64,000 bases of DNA from Prosopocoilus inquinatus (lineage: Eukaryota; Arthropoda; Insecta; Coleoptera; Lucanidae), in assembly GCA_036172665.1 (NCBI GenBank), contig CM069877.1:11242501-11306500 (forward strand), in the 5' to 3' direction. Made by a program: the position numbers and the translations under genes. The notes under the pieces are model-generated. The model searched no databases, was not told the DNA's origin, and saw nothing but the letters and a program-made list of their open reading frames with translations. Below, in pieces: positions 55,397-64,000 of the stretch. Numbering within the stretch: the first letter of the stretch is position 1; each line of letters starts with the position of its first letter.

Positions 55397-56796
55397 AGGC
55401 CTAATTTAACTAATCAACACGTAGGTGATGTCCATTAAAGTCTTTGACTTGGATTCCTAAAATAGTGTTCACTTGGACTTCACAGAATGTGAGTTTTTCA
55501 TAAAAAATAATAATAAAAGGAATTTATTAAAGCACGGGCTTGTGAAATCCAGGGCAATTTCAACAGTATCGGAATGTAATAACAATAAGTGAGGTAACCC
55601 TATATATAGCACGGTTCATATTTCATAATAAAACAATCGCTGCAACTGGGGCAAGCGATTACATCAAATAATACAAAGAACGCAGGGAATATTACGAATA
55701 ACGCAATGCGCGAATAAACAAAAAGCGCAGCTTAACAAGATGTGTATTAGTTCAACTGTAAGAAGGGAAGCCGCCCGGAACCATCCCAGCCACCAAGGAC
55801 GCTATACCCACGATCACCATCGTAACCATCGTAACACGTACGTGAGTCCCATTAAAATCTTTGACTTGGATTCCTAAAATAGTGTTCACTTGGACTTCAC
55901 AGAATGTGAGTTTTTCATAAAACATAATAATAAAAAGAAATTATTAAAGCATGGGCTTGTAAAATCGAGGGCAATTTCAACAGTATCGGAATGTAATAAC
56001 AATAAGTGAGGCAACCCTATATATAAGACGGTTCATATTTCATAATAAAACGATCGCTGCAACTGGGGCAAGCGATAACATCAAATAATACAAAGAACGC
56101 AGGGCATATTACGAATAACGGAATGCGCCAGTAAATAAAAATTGCGTATAAAAAGTAAGTATAAGTTAAAATTTGGACGGCAGTCGAGCGCAGCTTAACT
56201 CGTTGTGTATTAGTGCAACTGTAAGATGGGGAGCCTCCCGGAACCATCCCTGCCACCAAGGACGCTGTTCCCACGATCACCTTCATTCTGAGGCCCCCGT
56301 CAACTCCCAGCTAAAACCTGCCCACTCCAACTCCCATCAACCACAGTCCCGGTGAGCCGAATCAGCCTGCCTAGTTGAAGCCACTATCGCACCCTTACGT
56401 GCCGCATCAAGGAGAAGTCACTTCGTCCAGGACCAATAGATCGACCGTAGTGATCTACCATTGATCGCCGATAGCCCCGCAGACGACGCAACAAGCCGAC
56501 CTTGACATCGTAGCTACAGCTCGGACGCAAAGTACATCGCCACTCGGCCAGGCCAATGCTAACCGCAGCCGCCCACACGGACGACCAGGACCACAACCAC
56601 CGATTTTGGACTACGAAAAACCCCCAACAATTTAAACTTAATATTAATAAAAGGTGTCAACTTTTGTAAAACATTTCTGTTTAAAGTTCTACCCTCTGCA
56701 AACCCTACGCCGCCCCTCCACCCACATGACCTAGTGGAAACGCTACCCTCTTGGCGCAGCTTACTATGGGGACCACCACGGTAAGTGTGACAATAA
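55397..56796 (-). mobile_element. Family-C repeat, copy 3 (LTR-like), partly duplicated in tandem
   Basis: Minus strand: starts TGTCACACTTACCGTGG (56796) and ends GGCCTGTAACA (55397), an LTR-like TG...CA pair. 55445-55830 and 55848-56290 are tandem copies (TTTGACTTGGATTCCTAAAA; AGCACGGGCTTGTGAAATC and AGCATGGGCTTGTAAAATC). The half nearest 56800 shares boxes with 17163-17700 and 25636-26580. Frame 56017-56286 is repeat sequence. Confidence 0.6.
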
Positions 56797-56799
56797 ATA

Positions 56800-58020
56800 A
56801 TATGGTGCGTTACGTTTGACGAACTTCGAAAGATTAGTTTTCATTCGCCTGTCAGCTGTGATCCAATGTCAAGCAACAGTGACACTTTGTGTCGGTTCGT
56901 CGCTTGCGTCGATGACCTTGTAAAAGGACCCTTTATCGCCAGGCGTTTACGATTTTCCGACCTCCGTTGCGCATTTGAAATCGTATTCACAGCCGGAACG
57001 GATGAACGTCAAACGAAGGAGAAGTATCACAGAAAGGGAAACGGAACCGGAAGAAAAGATAAAACAAAAAGCGGATTGAAACAAAGAAATCGAATATGAA
57101 CACGGGTCACTCGGAAGAAAAGATTAAAGCGCATTGAAACAAAGAAATCTAATATGAACACGGGTCACTCGGAAGAAAAGATTAAAGCGCATTGAAACAA
57201 AGAAATCTAATATGAACATGGGTCACGCTCTGACAGCGTCACTAATTACCTTTCTATTTGTGGTGTAAACGGGTTATCCGCTTGGTGAAACTTGCTGATA
57301 ACAAAACAAATGATGCACAAGGCGCAAAGAATTCCAGTAACCGCAGCAGTTAATCGAAATCTTGCTGCTCCAAATAGCAATAATTCACGAGAAATGTTCA
57401 CAGCGTCTGCAAAGTAACGCCATAGCTAGTCGCCGGAGGCGAACGCTCCAACGAACCAAATGGCGGCCAATCAGAATAAGGTAAAAGATAGCGTGACCTC
57501 TGGGGTTGAATGAAAACTGTGATATCAAATGGCGCCAAACAAGGAAAGCAATGTGACCACCTGTCAGCAGAAAGAAACGTACCACGCATTGCTGCTGAAA
57601 GTAACCAATAAATTAACCTATACCTTGTGATCTTAAAATTCTCGGAATTACGAGTTGGTGTTACAGAAAACAGAGCGAGTATTGTATGCAAGCTTGCATC
57701 TTGCAAGACAAACAATCGTCAAAAAAGACGCGATTTATCTCTCTCTCGTACATTCGTTGTCTACGTTTCCGTTTTACATCTGAACCGCTGCTATCTATGC
57801 TGTTGATATCAAACGCAATTATTTTGTTTTTGTCATCAAAGGAATTGTCGAAAATACCAACTTTTGACGCTTGAGGTTACATTCGCCGCCGCTTGTTGTT
57901 TGCCGTAGAGTACTCAAACGGCCTAGGCAGCGTGCCTCCTCTTAAAGTGCACGTGTGTTTTGCGCATCTGCGAGATCAAAGGATACCGCTCTTTTCTTAT
58001 TAAATTTCAAACGGCATCGC
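56800..58020. other. Unassigned DNA with a short triplication
   Basis: 57050-57228 holds three copies of a 58-64-bp unit (GAAGAAAAGATTAAAGCGCA ... AATATGAACACGGGTCAC). Frames 56866-57099 and 57398-57715 have no recognised domain. Confidence 0.4.
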
Positions 58021-58400
58021 AGTATTACAGTTGATTATTCAATCGATCGAAATTTTCCATGTCTTTGCAATGCAATCGCATCATGTGCTCCACTATCACA
58101 GAAATCGGGTGGAGAAAGTCATTTAAAAAACGCCACGAGCACCTAAAGAAAGAAGTTTCCGGAGTTCCTGATTTGGCCGACTGTTGACGTGTTGCTTTTC
58201 ACCTCCTTGCGATGTTTATCATTTGTTATTTTCCTCAGGTTATAATTATTTTCGCGAATGAAGAAACGACTCTTCGCGGTGCGTGAATCTAATTTATGGT
58301 GAACTATTTAATCGTAGCCGAAAAATTTAGTTGATTCAATTTAAATTCAGTGTTCCAAGAAGAATTCCATGATATCAAATGCAACTTCTCGTCGGCTATG
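58020..58400. repeat. Dispersed repeat, family E copy 2 (inverted)
   Basis: The reverse complement matches 53085-53430: TTCTTGGAACACTGAATTTA, GATTAAATAGTTCACC, GTTTCTTCATTCGCGAAAAT, AAATCAGGAACTCCGGAAAC. Confidence 0.65.
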
Positions 58401-59345
58401 AAATCTGACGACTCAAGATTCCAAAGCGAGCGCGGGTCGGCGGCGGGAGCAATTTCTTTCCGGGGAAACGCGGGCGCACTTAGTAAATGAAATTCTTTCA
58501 ACTTCGATAACGTCTACAAAATACGTCTAGACGGCGTTGCCGATTTGCATAAGCGTTAATTCCGAAATAAGCCGGCAACGGAAGCGGATAAAAACCCCAA
58601 GCGGGATAGGGGGGTGTAATTAATTACGCGCTGTATTCCGGTAAATGCAAGCGAGCTTTCCGTTGCATAATCGATCCGCGCGCGTGGGCCGCGTACTTTT
58701 CCGCCAAGCTCGGCTGTCTGTGACGGCGGCGGCATGAAAACATTAATCTGCAGCGAGCGCGACCGGACGTTTTAATTTATTAAAACTTTTTTATTCGGAC
58801 GGGACGCGTTCTAAAAAAATTACGCCCGCCGCTTTTCATTCGGCCGCCCGCCCGCCTGCCCGCCTGCCTTTCCAATTTGCAAAAACTTGTTAAGCGAAAT
58901 TACTTTGGGCCCATTTGCTCCCCCGGCCCCCGTCACCCCTGGTCCCCGGTACTTAACCGAACTAGGACGTAGTAATAAATAAATCGACGGGCCGGGACGG
59001 GCCGTGTTTTTTCAATCGGAAGTTAATTATTCAGGACCGCGGCGGTTTTATAATCTGGTCTGTTTCGTTAGGCATCGACAGGCGGTGACATCCGGTTGAC
59101 GTGGATTTTGGGGGTTCACCCAACCGACCAAATCCTCATTGGATTACGTGCGGAGCGCGCGTACGGACAGTTCCCCAAGGGCGGCGAATCAATACCATCA
59201 GATCTATTGTCAGGTTTTACAAGCCAGCGCGGACCGGCGGCGGGAGTAAAAATTTGTCAAGCAAACGCGGTCGCACACATTAGTTGATGAGAATCATTCC
59301 TCGTCTCGATTACGTCTGCAAAACACGTCTAGACGACACTGTTAT
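58400..59345. other. CpG-rich, mostly repeat-free island with one internal duplication
   Basis: 58430-58545 (GAGCGCGGGTCGGCGGCGGG..., ATACGTCTAGACGGC) recurs as 59225-59338 (CAGCGCGGACCGGCGGCGGG..., ACACGTCTAGACGAC). 58550-59060 is CpG-rich with TAATTAATTACGCG-type sequence; it could be regulatory host DNA. Confidence 0.4.
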
Positions 59346-59399
59346 TAACTTCAAAATCATATTAGGTAATTAGGTCTACTCTGTACGCATTTGGTAGCT

Positions 59400-59760
59400 T
59401 GTTACGATTGATTTTGTTTGAACTTGAGGGGTTCTGAAATAATACTTTAACCAAACACAATGTTTACACAACAAGAAATACACATTAGTATTACTCTCTA
59501 ACACTCATTTTAACAAATAACGCCATAATCCGATGTTTATTCGCCTGAGATGCGCTGACTATCGCTCGCTAAATAAGGACTGTCCCGGCTGGGCGCCGCC
59601 GATACGCTTTTATAGTTAACACACCCGCCTTTACATGCGTAAGGAAACGTCCAGCTGTGTTTGCGGTCACGCTGGAACAGTCCGCAGCTTTCCCGAACAT
59701 ACCTGCGGCCATGGGCGTAGCCAAAGTAGGGCAATTGCCCACCCCTAGCTCATGGGAGGA
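59400..59760 (-). mobile_element. LTR-like fragment, shared in part with 61780-61905
   Basis: CTGAGATGCGCTGACTATCG...AAATAAGGACTGTCCCGG at 59546 recurs at 61852, with TGTTTACACAACA upstream in both. On the minus strand the region reads toward ...CAATCGTAACA and includes AATAAACATCGG, as an LTR might. No PBS next to it. Confidence 0.4.
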
Positions 59761-60200
59761 TGAAAACCACGTCTCTATAAATAGTTTATTAAATAAAAAA
59801 AAATGGGTTGTTGACTAGAAGACAAAAAAAAAACTGAAGCAAATGGATGCAATCGAAAAAAAAAGATGAAAACATTGAGGTAATGGAAGGAAGGTCAGGG
59901 AGGACGAGGCGATAAAGAAATGGAGAAAGTAAATAAATATAACAACAGAGGCTAATGTAAAGAAAAGAAGGAAATGAGAAATGACAAACAAGATAAAAAG
60001 AATTTGAAAAAGAAGAAAACTTGTTGTTTTTTCTTTTTAATGCAGGAAAAAAAAGACGGATGAAGACTCCCAAGCAAGAAAAGATCAAAGACGGAAAACG
60101 ATGAGCGAAAGAAAATCGCCAAAGATTCACAAGCAAGGACAAATAGAAAGCTTTTGTTACAAGTAAAGTATTGAAAGCGATTCTTAAAATGAATGGCTTC
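59760..60200. repeat. A/G-rich segment duplicated at 61905-62050
   Basis: CCCAAGCAAGAAAAGATCAA...GAAAGCTTTTGTTACAAGTA at 60068-60170 matches CCCAAGTAAGAAAGGATCAA...AAAGAGCTTTTGTTATAAAT at 61934-62018. The minus-strand frames (59789-60208 and 59952-60233) are poly-F/S translations of purine-rich DNA and are not credible genes. Confidence 0.5.
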
Positions 60201-62510
60201 CTTTTCATTAGTTTGTAACATTTTTTCTTTCAATTTTCTGGTTTTGTTTTTCTTTTTATTTCTAAAAAGTTTTAAAACTCAGCATATTTTGCTTCGATTT
60301 TTAATTTCTTACATTTTTATTATTTTTGTGAAAACTTTTCTTCAGCTGGGTTCAGCTTAGTTGGGTTTGGTTAACCTCGAAACGCTTTTCACGTTTTACT
60401 TTCGGAATTATTTCGTTGTTTAATTTTTATGTTTTTAACGTTTCTTGCTTCCTTCGTCTGCATTCAAGTCTACTATCTCTTTATCTCGAATTAAACAAGT
60501 TATTAGATTAGTTGAGCTTCCTTATAATTAGTTTTTAACATTTTTGTTTAATTTATTGGTTTTTTATTTTATTATTTCGTAAGATTTTTAAAACTCAGCA
60601 CTTTGTTTCAATTTTTAATTTTTAATGAGTTTTTTACAGTTTTATTTTATTATGATTTTTTTTCTTCCGCTGGGTTCAGTTTAGTTGGGTTGGCCTCGAA
60701 ACCTTATACAGTTTACTTTTTGGATTGTTTCATTTTTATGTTTAACGTTTCTTATTTCCTCCGTCTGTATTCAATCTCTTTGTATCTCTTTTTATCTCTC
60801 TGTCACGAGTTAAACAAGTTGTTGTTTGATTGGTTTAGACTTCCTCTTAATTAGTTTTTAACATCTGTTGTTTCAATTTTCTGATTTTTAATTTTTTATT
60901 TCTTAAAATTTTTAAAACTGCATTTTTTTGTTTCGATTCTTAATAATTCCTTATATTTAATTTTTTATGAAAATCTTTTCTTTGGCTGGGTTCAGCTTGG
61001 TTGGGTTGGGTTAACCACGAAACGCTTTTTTCGTTTAGCTTTCTGGATTGCTTCATTCGTTTAATTTTTATGTTTTTAACGTTTCTTGCTTCCTTCGCCT
61101 GTATTCAAATCAACTATCTCTTTATCTCTCTATCTCGAGTTAAACAGGTTATTAGATTAGTTGGGCTTCCTTTTAATTAGTTTTTAACATTTTTGTTTAA
61201 TTTTTTTGTTTTTAATTTTTTTGTTTATTATTTCTTAAGATTTCTTAAATTTTTATTTTATGAATTTTTTTTTCTTCAGCTGGGTTCAGTTTATTTGGGT
61301 TGGTGGGTTGACCTCGAAACGCTTTCTACATCTTACTTTTTGGATTGTTTAATTTGTTTTTTAATTTTTACATTTAAGGTTTCCTGTTTCAATCCTTTGC
61401 AGTTTTTTCGAATTTTCTTAAAATTTTTCAATTGTAACATTTTTCTTTCGATTTTTGTTCATTTTCTTAATTTTCTTAAAATTTTTAAATTTTAATACTT
61501 TTATTTCGATTTTTGATGACTTTACATATCTTTTGTAAGATTCCATTCTTTGATTGGATTCGTTTAGGTTCAGTTTAGTTGGATTGGTTTACCCTTGAAA
61601 CGTTTTTATTATTTCAAATTTGGTGTTTAAAAAGAGTTCGGTCGTTTTGGGTTTAGCATAATAGGGGTTACTTCACTTAGGTTCGGTTTAGTTGGGTTGA
61701 CCTTGAAATATTTTCCCATTTTTTAAAATGTTGTGTTCAAATTTTAATTTCTTTATTTCTTATTTCTTGTTTCATGTTTCATTGTTTACACAACATGGAA
61801 CATGGAATACACAACTACACTTATTACAACTAATAACACTATAATTCTCCTGAGATGCGCTGACTATCCCTCGCTAAATAAGGACTGTCCCGGCGGAGCC
61901 CCGGGATGCGGGAAAAGAAAAATGGAAAAAGACCCCAAGTAAGAAAGGATCAAGGAGGGAGGGAAAACGTTGAGAGAAAGAAAATGTGCGATCCAATAAA
62001 GAGCTTTTGTTATAAATAGCTGAAAGCAATTCTTAAAAGTGAAAGAAACGAAATTTTAGAAATTCAATCGACCATCTCTTTCCTCGAGTTAAACAAGTTA
62101 TTAGATTAATTAAGCGCCCTTTTAAATACTTTTTAACATTTTTCGTTTCAAGTTTCTGGTGCTTTTTATTTCTTAAAATTTTTAAAACTCAGCATTTCTA
62201 AAATCTTTTCTTCGGCTGGGTTCAGCTTAGTCGGGTTGGGTTAACCTTGAAACGCTTCTTACATTTTACTCTTTGAATTGCTTTATTTTTTTAATTGTTA
62301 TTTTAATGTTTCTTGTTTCCTCCCTCTGTATTCATATTTGACAATCTCTTTGTGGCATTTTTTGTTTCAATTTTCTGAATTTCAATTTTTCTTATTTCTC
62401 AAAATTTTAAATATTCAGCATTTTTTTGTTTCGATTTTTTACGATTTCTTACATTTTACTTTTTTTATGAAAATAGTTTCTTCAGCTCGACGGTTTGCCG
62501 TAACTTCAAA
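60195..62510. repeat. T-rich ~320-bp tandem array
   Basis: GCTGGGTTCAG lies at about 60345, 60669, 60985, 61279 and 62215, giving unit lengths of 294-325 bp where contiguous; degenerate units follow at 61560-61700 and 62484. Each unit includes TTAGTTGGGTTGG, ACCTCGAAACGCTTTT, TAACGTTTCTTGCTTCCT and TTAAACAAGTTATTAGATTA. Frames inside are hydrophobic translations of T-rich repeats. Confidence 0.8.
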
Positions 62511-62519
62511 GGTGCCTTG

Positions 62520-63735
62520 ATTATTTACAATGTTTTAAGTGAAGAAGATTCGATTTAATTCGTGTTTCATTTATTACTTTTATTTTTTACGACTCGAACG
62601 TTCTTTCCCTATTTTCTTTTTTTATTTAATTTAATTCTAATTGCTCTCCAACTAAATCTGGCTTTTCTCAAATCAATCGTGCTTTCTAATTGAAATTTCA
62701 GCGATCGTCTTTTGTTTTCGTTTTCGCTTCTCTCCTACCTTGAATATTTACTTTTCCGTTGATCGTTTTTTTTTTCATCGTTTAAATGAATTCGACGCCA
62801 AGTGGACTTGAACTACAAAGTACGTAACTTGAATCTGAATCAAACTAACAGCGTCTTCGCTCTTTTCAACCCGGAATTTCGTTTTCCCCGGAGCGTCTCT
62901 TGGTTTCATCATTTTTTTTTTTTCATCGAAGCCGCCAAATATTTTGCGGCAGCCCAAGGTCAAATCATCGGAATTTTTATATCGAGGGTGAGGTTGGTCT
63001 TGAGATGATATGATGTTTTGGCAGAGACAGTTTCCGTTTTGATCCACCAGGACCTAAATGGCATTGGCGTTGCGTGACCTTGGGCACTCGTTGAATATCA
63101 AAGTAATTAAAAAAAAAGCAAAAAAATTTGTTCAGTTTACATAAAATGTGAAAAACAATGCCCGATAAATAAATTAAAATTTGTGTCGGAACTTTTTAGC
63201 TTTGCCGGCCGAAATTAAAACCTAACGCTCCCGCCGCTTTCAATAAATAAAATAATAATTCCAATAAAACGTTTATTATTCGGGCGCGCATAAATCAGGA
63301 AGGAGATTTTATTACGGATAAATCCCGACGGTCGTTTTTAAAATTTTAACAACCGGCGGCGTGTCTCCGCGTGCGCAAAAACCGGCGTCGATAACGAACA
63401 AAATAATAATTCCGGCCCTGCGCCCCAAAAAGCTTCATATTAATTTATGTATCGATAAAAGCGCGCGACTATAATTCAATTAGCGCAATAAATGAATTTA
63501 CACACGTCGTAACGAACGATTTTAACATTTAACGTGGTATTGCCACTCAATAAAACACGCTGTGATTAAATGTCGAAATTGTGTTTTCAATTACGTTGTA
63601 AATTGCAAAAGTTGCTTTATAAAAAAAAAAAAAACAAAACAAAACAAAACAAAACGGACAGGAGAGGTTACACAGCCAATAAATTATTAAATTATTATTT
63701 GTCCGCGTGTGCAAAGTTGAACCTCGATTTTCTTT
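62520..63735. other. Unassigned DNA, island-like at 63180-63560
   Basis: No gene recognised. 63180-63560 is repeat-free with CpG-rich and TAAT/TTTAT-rich pieces (TTTATTACGGATAAATCCCG). A poly-A/(AAAAC)n run is at 63621-63655. Confidence 0.35.
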
Positions 63736-64000
63736 GTTAGTAGCGTTCTGGTTTTCGGTAGGAAGCCAGAATTCAATTTCTACTTCGTTTCTCACGGTCA
63801 GTGCTCGAATGGCGTCTACTTATGTTTTCAGATCTGTCGATCTCAGATTGGTCCACGGATTTTAGTTCGAAAAGCTTGCTTTTTACTTATGTTAAAAATA
63901 TTTCGAATAAAAACTACAAACCTTCAATTTTTTTTAAGCTTTCGTCAAGCGCAATGATGATTTTTCTTTTAACTCCTTCTTGGAACACTAAATTTAAATT
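63736..64000. repeat. Dispersed repeat, family E copy 3 (cut by window end)
   Basis: GCGTTCTGGTTTTCGGTAGG ... CTTCTTGGAACACTAAATTT matches 52822-53105 in the same orientation. Confidence 0.65.

Noticed and set aside
57398..57715. 105-codon minus-strand frame
   Set aside because: No domain or repeat match, and a competing frame overlaps it; not enough to call a gene.
59789..60233. Hydrophobic 139- and 93-codon frames resembling membrane proteins
   Set aside because: They are translations of A/G-rich DNA on the opposite strand (poly F/S/L) and part of the sequence recurs as a repeat at 61905.

Overview
The window looks like a gene-poor, transposon-rich stretch of an insect nuclear genome, possibly a beetle (the order is a guess). 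The evidence is eukaryotic: a piggyBac-type DNA transposon whose transposase has a short GT-AG intron, remnants of two kinds of non-LTR retrotransposon (a CR1/L2/Jockey-like pair and an R1-like one), footprints of LTR-retrotransposon primer-binding sites complementary to the 3' end of tRNA-Leu, and many kilobases of tandem repeats. I found no host protein-coding gene, rRNA or canonical tRNA that I can support. Nearly all other short open frames lie in repeats or low-complexity DNA.

Layout. 0-10 kb: a non-autonomous hAT-like element with a perfect 8-bp target duplication (490-1376), a ~395-bp repeat family (2.4-3.65 kb, again at 8.1-8.7 and 9.2-9.8 kb), a large hairpin element (5.3-6.0 kb), and LTR-retrotransposon debris. 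10.9-13 kb: a 93-bp satellite interrupted three times by a 162-bp block. 13.7-15.9 kb: a ~460-bp tandem array. 17-23.9 kb: a ~115-bp repeat array holding a 5'-truncated LINE, which is itself split by a nearly intact piggyBac-like element flanked by TTAA (19628-22330). 25-26.7 kb: LTR-like sequences, one carrying a 279-bp MITE. 29.7-31.5 kb: another tandem array. 32.2-33.8 kb: duplications and minisatellites. 35.0-35.7 kb: a short array. 35.76-37.91 kb: a >1-kb hairpin element flanked by TA with a second LINE fragment inserted in its left arm. 38.4-51.9 kb: a composite macrosatellite made of 775-bp and ~330-bp monomers that share one ~190-bp core, arranged as three macro-units with duplicated flanks. 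51.95-52.8 kb: an R1-like LINE remnant. 52.8-59.4 kb: dispersed repeats and two LTR-like insertions. 59.4-62.5 kb: LTR-like debris and a T-rich ~320-bp array. Between arrays are short CpG- and TAAT-rich, apparently repeat-free islands that could be cis-regulatory or intronic host DNA.

The main story is nested transposition: repeat array, then LINE, then piggyBac; hairpin transposon, then LINE; LTR, then MITE. In several cases the sequence gives the order of events directly. The least explained items are the composite macrosatellite, whose core keeps one reading frame open in many copies, the 93-bp/162-bp higher-order repeat with a conserved frame in the 162-bp block, and four copies of a GGTGC-N6-GCACC palindrome in the piggyBac-like element.
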